Both the position numbers and the translations under genes were made by a program. Below are positions 44,573 to 56,027 of a stretch of DNA of 64,000 nt, in pieces (positions within the stretch are counted from its first letter, which is position 1; every line of letters begins with the position of its first letter). This DNA is from Fragilariopsis cylindrus CCMP1102 (taxonomy: Eukaryota > Bacillariophyta > Bacillariophyceae > Bacillariales > Bacillariaceae). A model generated the notes under the pieces. That model ran no database searches and had not been told where the DNA came from. It worked only from the letters and a program-made list of their open reading frames with translations. The DNA lies in contig FMBT01000389.1 of the NCBI GenBank assembly GCA_900095095.1, positions 102,795 to 166,794 of the forward strand, read 5' to 3'.

Positions 44573-46054
44573 CTATGAGAAGGCCTGTTCTTGTAACTTC
44601 GTCAATTCCATCAATGCTGTACATTTTTGCTGTAAGACCTTGATTGCTTCTGCAACCAAAACGGCAGGTTTATGCATTCCTACACTTTCGACATTGAAGA
44701 TAAAATGATTTGGTACTCTTGTCATTCTGATAGACTTGTTTAATGTTGGATTTCGCATATAATTTCGTGACATAGTACATGCGTATGGATTAACAACCTT
44801 TACTGTAACTTTTTTCCCTGATTTTTTAGGTGCTGGTATTAATTCAAATACACCGGGTTCGTACAAATGTGCTAGTTCTTCAGCATCCTCATCGTAGATC
44901 GGTTCCACAATTTCAACATTCGTATATAATCGATATGATGCCGTTGCGACAGGTGAATACTTTGCATGATCTTGTCCGATTCCGTATCGTGCATGTGCTT
45001 CTAATTCAATTTCTTGTCCTGGTCGGAGCTTGGCAATTAAAATATCATCATGAACAGGTCGAATACCATTCGGGAAACGACTTTCTTGATCACCCTGTGG
45101 CATCCAAATTAAATCTTTTGAATACAAATGTAGTGTATATGGTCGTCCAGGTGTTTCAATTGCAACCTTTTTAGCTGCAACGAAAGCTGCACGATCCAAA
45201 TTAGTATTTTCTACTACACTTTTTTCTGTTTCCGTTAATGCATTTAATTCCTCATCGTCCTTATCACTAGATTTTTTTTTCTTTGCGGCTGTATTAGCCG
45301 CCTGACGTCGAGATGGACATTTGACCTGTAATTGAAATACTAATGTGTTACGATCGGTCGCGTCATCTCCTTCCTCTAATGGATCGAATAATCGAGCATC
45401 GACGTCGATTGGGATCAATCCCAATCGATGTGCTAATACTTCATCATGGATGATACTGGTGTTGTTCCACATATATACATTTTCAATAGCCACCGTTGGA
45501 ACTTCCGATAGTAATATCCTCCGCAGTGCATTTGCAAACGATGGATCACATCCAATCAATTCAAATACTAAGGTATTCTCTTCCTCGTTTTCTATAACAT
45601 TAAACGTAAATTGTTTTCTGAAACATTATTATTATTGTTTGTTCGATTGATAGATCGTTTTTTTTCGAATATTTTTTTGGTGATTATTATTAGTTTTTTG
45701 GAAGGGAAACAGGAACAAGAGAACGATTCACAATAGGTCGAAATAATGTCATAATAGCAGATTAATAAAGAAAGCAGCAGTCAAGATTTGATGTTAGTTA
45801 CTCGTTTTTATTGTGTGTGTGTGTATGTTGTTGTTTGATATTCTGACAACTATGAAAGATTGATTCTCATAAATTATATTATTATGCACATATATAAATA
45901 ACGTATATCATTACACTTACTTAAATATGTCAAGGTATTCTTTACCGTCCTTTGGAATAACTGCGTCTCTAATATGTTCGTAATCAAGACCGCTTTCTTT
46001 GACAACATAAATACCCGTTCGGGTACTTTTTTCTGTACTCTTGCTAATCGGCAT
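44573..46054 (-). CDS. POLR1C: RNA polymerase I/III subunit AC40 (POLR1C), two exons
   Basis: AC40 pairs with AC19 as the alpha-like assembly platform of RNA polymerases I and III in the nucleus. Exon 1 is 46054-45921 and exon 2 is 45617-44573; the 303 bp GT-AG intron splits a Lys codon. The product is 392 aa (human 346). Landmarks: FTFNVIENEENTLVFELIGC, the alpha motif DPSFANALRRILLSEVPTVA, IENVYMWNNTSIIHDEVLAH, RLGLIPIDVD, then HARYGIGQDHAKYSPVATAS and the end FIFNVESVGMHKP. The extra length is a Lys/Ser/Asp-rich insert near 45200-45290. Frame intact. Confidence 0.93.
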
Positions 46055-46792
46055 AGTAGTATTGTTCGTTGACAAAATTTATTTGCGTAATAGTAATTCG
46101 AATTGTTAATTTCTTTTGCTTGATGAATCCAGGAAGAGAGCGAAAATGTCCACAGTCCTCGTCGGTATCAAGTTATCCTATTTGGTCTGATTTTTTGCTT
46201 TCAGATCCGGTAATAGATGGGTTGTTGAGGTTGCGAATTCGAGTCAAATCAAGTGTCGTTGAAATGTGAAATGTGAATGGTCAAATGCAGGATTTTGTGT
46301 GGTAGTCAGTCCGCCGTCCGGTCAAAATTATGTTCTGAAAAAAATCTTTTATTAATATTTATAGCAACACAATAGTGTATCTACGGTAATCACAAAAGAT
46401 ACCCATATGAATAGATTTGGCCATTTGTTGGTCATTCCATATTCTAATGTTCTAGTTTTCGTACAATTTGTGTTACTGAGTAGATCAAATCCAGTATCCC
46501 AATGCCCAAAGACGTGTTCCACAGCTAGCTAGAGTGGATGCCACTATCTATCTCACATAACTAGATGCTACAAAGTGAAGTTACAATAGATTTTGTCCTT
46601 CAATAGCTTATAGTGACTGCAGCATGCCTCTTAAATTCAGAGGATAATTCTGCTAGCTTAATGGATAATATATGCCTAAATGGAGAAATCACGAAATACC
46701 CGACTACCGTATGGTAATATTATGATTGACTATAAAAATAAACAGAAAAAGCATAGGTAATTACTGTAGATATAAAACTGCACATTCTTAAA
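46055..46792. other. Intergenic region between two minus-strand genes
   Basis: 0.7 kb. A short plus-strand frame near 46069 has no support. Must contain the POLR1C promoter. Confidence 0.4.
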
Positions 46793-48361
46793 CTAAGTTA
46801 TCATATCAACAGCATAACGTCGACCATCTGAATTTGGATATCGAAGTGGTATATACTTTCCATCTTTGCAATGTCCCATCAAATTACTTTCAAGATACTT
46901 TTCTTGTGATTCGGTTGGATTCACACCATTCAATTTAGGTACGTACCCATCAAATCGTTTCATCCAATCAATTTCGAGTGATAATCGTACCTTATGCCAT
47001 TCTCGGAATAATGCACCACATAAACGACCTTCTTCTGATTTTTTCGGATCCCATGTATGACACCATTCTGGTTTACCACATACTGTAAAATGAGCAGTAT
47101 ATATCTTTTCAAGATTAGTTTCACGACAATTTTCACAAGTATCTTCAGTTGTACGACATACATTCTTTTTAAGGTCTTTATCAAAATGATATCGATTATC
47201 TACCATCGTATTGTAATAACATTTATTCAATTCAACAGATCTTGTGGAATTTTCATAGTAATCGTAATAAAAACTAGCTAGACCTTGTATGGTACCGGCA
47301 CCATAATAGCCACCATATGCTAGTTCTCGTCCTCCCCATCCCTCTCCACCATCAAATCCATGTCCACCAGATAAGATTATATTGACCATCCTATCAAAAT
47401 CACGTTGATTTGGTCGTATAACCAGAAATCCACCTTGGACACCAATCTGATAAACTTCCTTACGTGGTGGATCGACCATATTATAATCTCTTGTAAACAT
47501 AAAATTGATTTGTTCTGGTTTTGTAAGGATCTTATTCTTTGTTGATAACGATGACGATGATGATGACCACTGTATGGTTTTATTATTGATACCAGTGTTA
47601 TTATTATTTTGTTTCATCCACATCGTCGATGTTTGTGCGAATCGTTCAATGTTGTCCTCTTTCAAACTCGTTTTTGTTTTTGCTGTTGTCTTCGTTGTTG
47701 TCATTATATCAAACAAATCATCCATTGGACGTAATACGATCGTATCAAGATCAAGATGAACAACGACAGGATAATCAGAGAGTAAATAGGAATACAATTT
47801 CAGATATTCTTTTTCATCACAACAACCATTCCCTTGTGCTTCAATTAATTCTGGATTTTTTATACCACTGATATTAAAAGGCGTGTCACGAACTTGAACA
47901 CGATATCCGAAGGATGTCATTATTGGGATACATTCGATGGCATCAGGGTGAACAAATGCATATAAATGATAATCATATGTTATTGATTTTTCCATTGCTA
48001 ATTGAATTGATTTATGTAATACGGCAGCTCTATCTAACATTTTAAATTCACCTTCATCCTCTTTTGCCATTGTAAAATGTGTAATAGAAACAGCGTATGC
48101 GACGATTATCTCTTTTTTCTTTCTCATTGTTGTTGTAGATGTTGTATTTCCTCCTCGTCCTCCTCCTATTCCTAATGATGATTCTATCCGAGTAGGAAGA
48201 TCACCACTACCATCTTCTCCGTAGCCACGGAAAGTAGATATTTCTATCATTGAGGTAAAGTTTCGATAAACTTCAAATAATGCCAATGTCACAACGAAGG
48301 GAATAAGCAACCGTAATGGTATGGAGAACAACGACGACGTCGTCGTCGATGATTGCACCAT
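46793..48361 (-). CDS. GT8-like glycosyltransferase, intronless copy
   Basis: 522 aa, ATG at 48361. One N-terminal membrane anchor (LLIPFVVTLALFEVYR) makes it a type II membrane protein, probably in the Golgi. The catalytic domain has AYAVSITHF, MLDRAAVLHKSIQLAM, the metal and sugar-nucleotide motif VVHLDLDTIVLRPMDDLFD (DxD), then DYNMVDPPRKEVYQIGVQGG, GAGTIQGLASFYYDY and a Cys-rich end (CENCRETNLEKIY, HFTVCGKPEWCHTWD). The arrangement resembles GT8 (glycogenin/galactinol synthase-like) transferases. Donor and acceptor are unknown. A Thr/Lys/Asn insert sits near 47520-47720. The gene at 49979-52035 is a close paralogue on the same strand. Confidence 0.8.
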   Translation of the reverse strand: MVQSSTTTSSLFSIPLRLLIPFVVTLALFEVYRNFTSMIEISTFRGYGEDGSGDLPTRIESSLGIGGGRGGNTTSTTTMRKKKEIIVAYAVSITHFTMAKEDEGEFKMLDRAAVLHKSIQLAMEKSITYDYHLYAFVHPDAIECIPIMTSFGYRVQVRDTPFNISGIKNPELIEAQGNGCCDEKEYLKLYSYLLSDYPVVVHLDLDTIVLRPMDDLFDIMTTTKTTAKTKTSLKEDNIERFAQTSTMWMKQNNNNTGINNKTIQWSSSSSSLSTKNKILTKPEQINFMFTRDYNMVDPPRKEVYQIGVQGGFLVIRPNQRDFDRMVNIILSGGHGFDGGEGWGGRELAYGGYYGAGTIQGLASFYYDYYENSTRSVELNKCYYNTMVDNRYHFDKDLKKNVCRTTEDTCENCRETNLEKIYTAHFTVCGKPEWCHTWDPKKSEEGRLCGALFREWHKVRLSLEIDWMKRFDGYVPKLNGVNPTESQEKYLESNLMGHCKDGKYIPLRYPNSDGRRYAVDMIT

Positions 48362-49033
48362 TGTATGGTAGGCTAAATATTAACAATGTATCAAAGTTGT
48401 AGAATTGGTTGATAAAATTTAAAATTTGTGAGAACAAAGAAGATTTCTGGAGGTCGAGAATGGGGGATGGAAAAATCTAAGCAATATTGATCAATTTTAC
48501 GCGAAACGGAAAGATTGCTGTTTCTATCAGTTGTATCATCGTGTAGATGGGCGAAGGTTCGCATGCGTTTCTTCACATCGAAAATCTCAAAAAAGACTCC
48601 CCACGGCTCTACGGCAACACGGCACACATCATAGCGCCTCAACGTCATTAGGCCGCTTATGATAAAAGAAAAATGAACCATTGAACCATTGAAATCACGA
48701 TCACAAGGGTAACAAATCGAAACGTTGAAACGTCGGAAACGTCGAAACGTCGACACGGTAAATACCGATCCCCGTTGTTCCGTTGGACCTGACCATAATC
48801 CTACGGCATTATAACGATAAAAGAATTTGAAGTTTGGGACTTGCGAACTTTTAGAATGCTTGTACTAATTTTAATGTCACGATCGCGAATTACAAAGGAA
48901 TGGAATGTAGGACCATAACAATAGCGTATCAACTCATATTGTCTTCCAGTGACTGATCCTAATAATTATAGGCATAATTAGTTTCCTATTCCATCACAAA
49001 AAGAAAAGAAAGAAAAGAAAGGAAAGAAAAATC

Positions 49034-49276
49034 ATGAATGTACAACAACGAGCGCAACGAAGAAGATCTATGTATACATCATCGAGAGAAAGAAGTGATA
49101 ATGAAGACGAGTTTATGATGTATATACCATCTGTGCTTAAGGTACCAACAACAAAGAAATTATTTTTTGGAAGAAGAAAAAATGTTGAACATTGGGATAC
49201 CTTCAAAAGAAAACATTCGTTTCGATCTACGAGTAAATTATCTATTATGGCAAAAGTTTTTCATGTGGGAGGCTGA
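49034..49276 (+). CDS. Possible small basic protein
   Basis: 80 codons with an ATG after an A-rich leader (AAAGAAAAATC). The sequence is Arg/Lys-rich (QQRAQRRRSMY, KLFFGRRKNVEHWDTF) without low-complexity runs and has a plausible ordered middle (FMMYIPSVLKVPTTK). No family, no splice evidence. It could be a random open frame. Confidence 0.3.
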   Translation: MNVQQRAQRRRSMYTSSRERSDNEDEFMMYIPSVLKVPTTKKLFFGRRKNVEHWDTFKRKHSFRSTSKLSIMAKVFHVGG

Positions 49277-49847
49277 ATGAATCAAATCAGACTGTCTCGA
49301 GTCCTCGTAGTATTCGTTCTGGTAACAAAATGGGAAAAGAAGAAAACGAAAGGAGTGACGTATATAAATATGTGCATGTATGGGGTTCAGAAGAGTGCAT
49401 GTGCGGGTTTATAATAATATTTCTTAGAATTTAGAATGTATAAAATAGATGTATATTAACTTCCAATACATCAATAAGTGCTCTTCTTTTAAGAGACTAG
49501 TCATAGTTGTTGCGTGAGGTCAACTACTAAGTAGGCGGAATAATAATTTTAAAGTTATTTGAGCATTTGTCTATGGAGGAATATTGCATCATATCATACT
49601 GCAACTTGTTCAATACAATTCAATAATGACTGTCTTTTTTATATATCTATATATGTGTGTGTGTGAAACTTAATATAAGTTCGGGATGACGATGATGCAT
49701 TAGATGGGGAGGGGGATGCACTCGATCACATGATAACATGATATCAACACAACTTAAAAATTGCGATCATGCGGAAGTTTATCGTATTCAATAACGAACG
49801 GCAGGGAATATTTCCGTTACGTAGACGACGGAAGATCGACGATGTTT

Positions 49848-49943
49848 CTTCTTCTTCTTCTTCTTCTTCTTCTTCTTCTTCATTCAATCGATCGCATCGC
49901 ATCGCATCGCATCGCATCGCATCGCATCGCATCGCATCGCATC
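49848..49943. repeat. (TTC)n followed by (CGCAT)n tandem repeats
   Basis: About eleven TTC units, a 15 base bridge, then about ten CGCAT units. Open in two strands (MRCDA repeats on the minus strand), which is an effect of the five-base unit. Confidence 0.85.
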
Positions 49944-49978
49944 ACAGGATAACGCAGACAAACGCCCGGGATAGTTTT

Positions 49979-52035
49979 TCATATAAGTCGATCCGTTTCA
50001 GCGACATTGGGGAATATCATCGGAATATATTTCCTTGATATTGTACAATGTCCTTCATATTGTCTAATCGTTGTTTCATCAGAAATTCCAGTGATATTCT
50101 CCCTCTTAGGATCGTACAAGTGTATCGGGTACCTTTCTGACCATTCTCGTTCCAATGTCGTACGTACTTTGTGCCATTCTATCAAAAGTTTCGTGCAAAG
50201 CAGTCCAGGTTTGTTACACCATTCAGGTTTGCCACATACCGTCAAATGAGTGGTGTAAATCTCATCTAAGGACGTTTTTTGACAATCTTGACACGTATTG
50301 TCTGGTTCCAATGTCCTGCACATATTGGTCCTATTCAATTTTTCCGAGTTATGATAGGGATCATCTACCATTGTATTATAATAACACCGATTAAGTTCGA
50401 CAGATCGGTTGGGTTGTAAATGGCTATAATAATAAGAGGCAAGTCCTTGAATGGTGCCTGCCCCGTAATAGCCACCGTATTTTAGTTCTCCCCCCCAGCC
50501 TCTACCGATGCTATAGTTCCCTCCGGATAAAATAACACTAACGAATTTATCAAAATCTTCCTTACTGGGCTTCATTACAAGAAGTCCTCCCTGTGTTCCT
50601 ATTTGATGAGGCTGACGCTTAGGAGGATCTACCTGTTCGAGCAGAATTTTAAACAAAATACTGTTGAGGGAAAATAATACCATAGGACGATCAAGTTCTC
50701 AGCATTTATGAATGGATGGATGCAGCATGGAACGGAAAATTACTAAATATGTTTCTGCTGCCAAAAAACGTACCATGTTATAGTCACGTGTAAATACAAA
50801 ATCAACCAACCCGTTTCTACCTTCCTCTTCTTTCCACATTGAATGATGTTTAAATTTAATTCGATTATATAATGGATCTGTCATGATATCAAAGACGTCA
50901 TCCATCGGTTTAAGAACCAAAGTATCTAAATCAAGATGTACGACAACAGGATAATCAAGTAGTAGATAGGAATACAACTTAAGATATTCCTTTTCCCCCC
51001 AAAAGATATACATTAAATCGTAGAAATATGGTAGCAATATGAATGAGATGAGATAAATAAATATTCGAGGAGATCAAAATGAAGAACTCAATCCAGAAAA
51101 CCTGCCAACAAAACCCATACAACGAAGCACATATATAACAACACAACATATATAGGAAAGAATCTCAAATTCTATTCGCAACAATTTTTGTTCGGTCCTC
51201 TTCTCTTCTTTTTTCTTCTTCTTTCGTTGATTCTTACCCTTTCTTTACAGCACCCGTTATTTTGCGCCGCGATCAGCTCCGGGTTTTGAATGTCGGTGAT
51301 ATTGAATGGTGTCTCTTTGATATGAACGTGATATCCGAGTCGTTTCAACCAAGGTACGACCTCCACGGCTTCTGGATGTACGAAGGCATGTATGTCATAA
51401 TCGTATCGAATCGATGTATTCATCGCCAATTTGATCGATTGATGCAGCACCGCTGCCCGATCAAGGATCATACCCTTTCTTGGTTCAGGATTTGTCGTCA
51501 AGCCCGCAAAGTTCGTGACGGTGATTGCGTACGCGACAGTCGTTTTAGTTTTAGTTTTAGTTGTGGTGTTGTTCACTGTGTAAACTTGTTGGTCGTTGTT
51601 GTCATTATTATTGAATTTGACTGCTGATGTGCCGTTTACGTTGTCAATGATACCAAGAGGAAGTAATGCGTTCCAATCCATGGAGGAATGTATCTTTGCC
51701 ATCGTGATAGAAGCAGCAGAATTTTGGAAGAAAACAAAATTCCTAACCAACATAACAATTCCAAGGACCAAGAAACCTAAATAGAAGTACCATCGTGAAG
51801 GCGGCTGACGATTATTCGTGTGTTGAATGGTCGACTGATCCTTCCTCATCTTCTGTTTGGACCTAAGGGAGGAGTCTGCCATTGTTTCTAATACTTTTGC
51901 TTTGGTTGTAGAAACGTTTTGTTTGTCGTTGATGGTTGATGTGTATTTTGAGTTACTGCTACAGTACGGTGGCGCAATTTTTAAAATACTTTCGGGTTCA
52001 CTTTTATGCACGTTTGGGAATTTTATCTCTTTCAT
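49979..52035 (-). CDS. GT8-like glycosyltransferase, three-exon paralogue
   Basis: Exons 52035-51238, 50989-50774 and 50632-49979 join without a break to 555 aa. Both introns are GT-AG, and the splices restore alignment with the neighbouring paralogue: CCKEREYLKLYSYLL against CCDEKEYLKLYSYLL, and DYNMVDPPKRQPHQIGTQGG against DYNMVDPPRKEVYQIGVQGG. A membrane anchor is at WYFYLGFLVLGIVMLVRNFVF, preceded by a longer N-terminus (an inner ATG lies at residue 52). The DxD motif is VVHLDLDTLVLKPMDDVFD and the Cys-rich end CQDCQKTSLDEIYTTHLTVC is kept, ending WCNKPGLLCTKLL. The role is likely the same as for the intronless copy. It diverges from the b561-like gene across 0.4 kb. Confidence 0.82.
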
Positions 52036-52415
52036 CCCCCTTTTTCGTTCGAAACAATTTGAACTTTGGTCGCGCGTGTTTCAACGTTTTTCCACGATTG
52101 CATTTTCCGGGCGCTCACCAGTTATTCTCGCTAACTACGGTAACGTTACGAAAGAAATTCTTTTTTATGATGTTCGAATTCGTGATTTGCACGCGTTTTG
52201 AGCATGGTAAAATGTTTTTTTGATTCACAACAATCATAATGCCAGCCAGTACAGCCAGTAGTCATCATCCATCGAGTATCCGCAACCAAAAATATCAACG
52301 CCGATATTCATAATGGTGAGTTTCTTTTAGAAGTTCGAGTAAGAGTCAATTAATTGTCTCTTTCTTTCTTCCTACGCACAGTACTACTTATTCATGTCAT
52401 GATGTCACTGATGTC
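52036..52415. promoter_or_regulatory. Divergent promoter region, glycosyltransferase / b561-like gene
   Basis: 0.4 kb spacer. An ATG followed directly by GTGAGT at 52313 and an acceptor-like CACAG at 52381 suggest an intron in the 5' UTR of the plus-strand gene, but the spliced reading would stop after seven codons, so it is not coding. Confidence 0.35.
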
Positions 52416-53216
52416 ATGATGTCATCGTCGTACCTCACCTCCTCTTCATCGTATCTGCCCACGCATTATCAACATCAACATCCACGTCAACGCCAAAACC
52501 AAAATCAAAATGATAACAATGCAACTGCAACATCGATGACATCATCATCAACGACATTAACGGCAACACTATCAACGTCAACGACATCAACGCCAACGTC
52601 AACGCAAACGGAACAACAACAACAACAAATATTTAAAAAGCCACCCTATTTTAAAAGTAGTTATTATACATTCTTAGTTGCAACATTTCTTGCCTATAGT
52701 ATTGGCGTTGGATATTATGTCTCCACCCGGCCACGTGGAAAATGGAGATCACCATTTTCCTACCATCCATTTTTAATGACAGTGGGTATGATTGGGATGA
52801 TGGGAATTGGTGCCATTACAAAAAAACTGGGTGGATATACCAATACAAAGATGCATGGGATAATTGCCTCGACTGGATACTTGTTCGCCTGTGGTGGATT
52901 GTATGCCATTTATCAGAATAAAAATTTAATGGAACGGAATCATTTTACCTCCATCCATGGAAAAATTGGTATCGTCGTGATGGTCACATTCCTTGGTCCA
53001 TTACTTGCCGGTGGTGTGGTATTACATCCTGATTTTGGTGTCGATAAAACAAATAAACTGATTCGTACAGTTCATAAAATGGTTTCAAGATTTTTAATGT
53101 GTGTGGCATGGGGAAATTCAATCTATGGATTGTATGGGATTCGGTCGGAACATCCAATGGAGTTATTTCTTTATGGTGTACCATTATTAATGTTAATGCC
53201 AATAACATTAATGTAA
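52416..53216 (+). CDS. Cytochrome b561-like membrane protein
   Basis: 266 aa, ATG at 52416. The first 70 residues are Ser/Thr/Gln-rich. Then come five or six membrane segments: SYYTFLVATFLAYSIGVGYY, HPFLMTVGMIGMMGIGAI, HGIIASTGYLFACGGLYAIY, HGKIGIVVMVTFLGPLLAGG, HKMVSRFLMCVAWGNSIYG and a last one at the C-terminus. Four histidines at the helix starts (H117, H147, H181, H220) have the spacing of the two haem-b ligand pairs in cytochrome b561 domains. Such proteins pass electrons across membranes, often from ascorbate to ferric iron. The lack of a second domain fits a stand-alone form. The electron donor is not known. Confidence 0.7.
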   Translation: MMSSSYLTSSSSYLPTHYQHQHPRQRQNQNQNDNNATATSMTSSSTTLTATLSTSTTSTPTSTQTEQQQQQIFKKPPYFKSSYYTFLVATFLAYSIGVGYYVSTRPRGKWRSPFSYHPFLMTVGMIGMMGIGAITKKLGGYTNTKMHGIIASTGYLFACGGLYAIYQNKNLMERNHFTSIHGKIGIVVMVTFLGPLLAGGVVLHPDFGVDKTNKLIRTVHKMVSRFLMCVAWGNSIYGLYGIRSEHPMELFLYGVPLLMLMPITLM

Positions 53217-53614
53217 AAGCATTTTGAAGAAGCACAAATAAAAGAGGAGAATATAAATATATATATAAATTGTATGCTCCAACAGCACAAACAAGTGGCA
53301 TCGTCAGATGATAGTAATAGTAAATATAGCTACAAAAGATTATACTCGACAGGTACTCTACGTCTTCAAGTATTACTATACGCTAAACGTCTCTCATTAG
53401 TATGCTCTGCACTACTTTTGTTTTGCTTTGGCATGGCCTGGCACTTAAAAGCTAAGAGTATTCTCGTAAAAGCATCACATGCTAGTAGTAGCGTACGTAT
53501 TCTATTGAAGAAATAAGTTACGGCGATGAGGGATTTGTAATACAGAACAATTTGGTTTTTACACATTATATTATTATATTTGAATTTATATGTGTATGCT
53601 AGGTTTATGATATA
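53217..53614. other. Convergent spacer with a short frame
   Basis: A frame at 53274-53516 (80 codons, one hydrophobic segment) lies within 60 bases of the b561-like stop; it is more likely 3' UTR than a gene. Confidence 0.35.
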
Positions 53615-55168
53615 TTATGGTTCATGATGTTCATAACTTAATAATAGTATACCAAGTACAGTTACTGAGGCTGATAAATACCATTTAAATATTGCATTAG
53701 AACCTTCAATTTCATTAAAGTAAAATATTCCCCATAGACCACTAATTAACATACTTGCTTGCGTTGAGGAATATCCAACACCTTCCCCTAAAAATTCGAC
53801 ACTTAATATCGAACAAAAATTACCAATACTCCACAGTAATCCACATGTCATACCATATGGCCACATTTGTTTAAAATGAAATGATGGTAAGGCATTATAT
53901 GCTTCACCGAAACAATAATTGTTTGTTTTGAATATAACTATATATATGTATCGTATTGTCCAAAGACAAATTGTCACAATAGTTGCACCAATAGCAAAAC
54001 TTGTTAAGAATGGTAATCCTTTATCAATATTTGGTGCAAATTCCATTGGTACCATCATTGATCCACCCCATAATCCTGTAATAAAAAGTGCTGCTAAAAT
54101 TCCTAATGTACGTTCTTGTATTCTTATATATCCTCTACAAAGTGTAACAGCAACTGGTGATGAAGGTATCGGGGAAGAAGATGATGATACGCCTACTACT
54201 TCTACTGCGTTATCATCATCGTTATTACTATCATCACCATCGAAACTTCCATCTACTACTATTGCCGGATTCTCATTGTCATCATTCTCAAATATTTCAG
54301 CAGGAATTATTTCGCCGTCGCCGCCGTCGTTGGCGTTTGTTGTTGAATTATTATTTTCTTCTATTCCATTATTATTCCTATTATCGTCATCGTTGACGAC
54401 ATCATTGCTGTTGTTGTTGTTGTTGTTGTTGTTGATCACATCATTGAATTGAACATAATTCCGACCGAATGAATCATCTTCGTCATCAGGTGGTAAAAAA
54501 TCATCATCGTCTGGTCGGATCGGTTGATAATAATCACCACCACCACCACCGCCACCACCACCACCGTCCTCTGCTGTACTCGATGCATGACGATGATGTG
54601 CAACAGTCGGACTTGAATAGTACGCCATACCACCTAATCCACATAACATACATGCAACAGCAGAACATGCTTGTACTCTACTATGTACATGTTCATCAAA
54701 GAAGAATATACCCCATGAAAAACTAACTAAAACAATAAATGAGGATCCAACACCAATCCCTATAGCTAATCCAGCAGTTTTTATTGCATATATTGTTGCA
54801 ACACCACCTGGTACCCAAAATAAACCACTTACAAGTCCCATTGGTGTGAATGTAATTTCTTCACCACGTATCCATAAAAATAACCATGATGTTATAAAAC
54901 ACATACCGGTCTTATAGGATTGCATAACAAGTGGATCAATATCTAATGATATTGCGACTTTTGATTTTACTGGTACACCGAATGAACCAAATGCTAACAT
55001 CCCACCTATTGCCCATAACCAACCACACATTTCACAATTAGCAGAATTAGATGATCCACCACCACCACCACCACCACTCATACTGTCGTCGTTCATACCG
55101 GTACTGTCATCGCTGTCTATTATTCCTGTGCCGTTGCTGTTGAATAAAAAGGCGAATGGCGTTGACAT
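53615..55168 (-). CDS. TMEM144-family drug/metabolite-type transporter
   Basis: 517 aa, ATG at 55168. The membrane core is of the TMEM144 family (carbohydrate-like transporters, drug/metabolite superfamily) and has about ten helices in two halves. First half: GWLWAIGGMLAFGSFGVPVK, SYKTGMCFITSWLFLWIRG, GLVSGLFWVPGGVATIYAIK and IGVGSSFIVLVSFSWGIFFF. Second half: GILAALFITGLWGGSMMVPM, AIGATIVTICLWTIRYI and LISGLWGIFYFNEIEG. Matching motifs (FGVPVK against SMMVPME) reflect the internal duplication of the family. The loop between the halves is expanded by about 150 Asp/Asn/Gly-rich residues. Substrate not known. Frame intact. Confidence 0.82.
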   Translation of the reverse strand: MSTPFAFLFNSNGTGIIDSDDSTGMNDDSMSGGGGGGGSSNSANCEMCGWLWAIGGMLAFGSFGVPVKSKVAISLDIDPLVMQSYKTGMCFITSWLFLWIRGEEITFTPMGLVSGLFWVPGGVATIYAIKTAGLAIGIGVGSSFIVLVSFSWGIFFFDEHVHSRVQACSAVACMLCGLGGMAYYSSPTVAHHRHASSTAEDGGGGGGGGGGDYYQPIRPDDDDFLPPDDEDDSFGRNYVQFNDVINNNNNNNNSNDVVNDDDNRNNNGIEENNNSTTNANDGGDGEIIPAEIFENDDNENPAIVVDGSFDGDDSNNDDDNAVEVVGVSSSSSPIPSSPVAVTLCRGYIRIQERTLGILAALFITGLWGGSMMVPMEFAPNIDKGLPFLTSFAIGATIVTICLWTIRYIYIVIFKTNNYCFGEAYNALPSFHFKQMWPYGMTCGLLWSIGNFCSILSVEFLGEGVGYSSTQASMLISGLWGIFYFNEIEGSNAIFKWYLSASVTVLGILLLSYEHHEP

Positions 55169-56027
55169 GATTTATAGAAATTTTTCTGGCAGCACTTTAA
55201 GATGACTTGTCTTTGTTTGCATTCTTTGTTTGTTTGTCTATGTTTGTTTGTTATTTAAATTAAAAAAAGAGAGATTTTATGGCACTTCACAATTACCATT
55301 TGTCTTTGTTTGCATTCGCTCTTTGTTTGTGCTTTTATCATCAGTTTTGACGCTGAATTTTTTTACGTGAGTGATGTGAATTCCGCTTCGGAATTTCGAC
55401 GTCATATTTGCTTATATTGAGTGAAAACGTGAGAGAAAGCGCTCAATACGCTATCCGGGATTCAATTTAGTTTTGTCAAGATTCATTCATTTTTTAGATG
55501 CATGTCAAATGGAAATAATTGATAATGCTCGTCATCTACTATTCCAAGATGAACCATAGATTACAAAGGACGCAATTGAAGGAGTTATAGATTGGATCTT
55601 GGCAAGGACAACGTAAAGTATAGGAGTATGTCAAGTCAAGGCAAGTCAAATTAAACTATTACTACAGTAGTAGAAATCAAATTATGATCGACATCCCAAA
55701 TAAATAATGGTTTTCAGCAAGCTTAGCTAAATAGCTACTACTTTATAACAATACTACATTCTTTATATAATTTTTTTAAACTATCTACTATTATCTATTC
55801 CAAAGAGGTTCCTTCGCAAAGCATTTCCAAAAAACTCCGTTCCTACATAGACAGCCCTTCGAAACATATATAGTATATACGACGATTCTTGGATGCTGCG
55901 AATCAATGAATCGTAAAACGAGGAGATCGATTTCAGAGAGAATTATCATCTTTAGAGAACTCCTGAGATGATTACATTTATTTAACATTGAACTGACTTA
56001 AAAAATCATCATGATATGATTGAGAAA
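55169..56027. other. Intergenic region
   Basis: 0.9 kb, AT-rich; promoter of the TMEM144-like gene at the left. A 65-codon frame at 55791-55988 is unsupported. Confidence 0.4.

Larger units (their letters stand above)
48362..49978. other. Spacer between the two glycosyltransferase genes
   Basis: 1.6 kb. It includes a possible 80-codon plus-strand gene (49034-49276), a (TTC)n tract and a (CGCAT)n tract close to the stop of the second transferase gene. Otherwise nothing seen. Confidence 0.45.

Noticed and set aside
48391-48756. 121-codon minus-strand frame upstream of the intronless transferase
   Set aside because: No motif; it lies in the probable promoter region of that gene.
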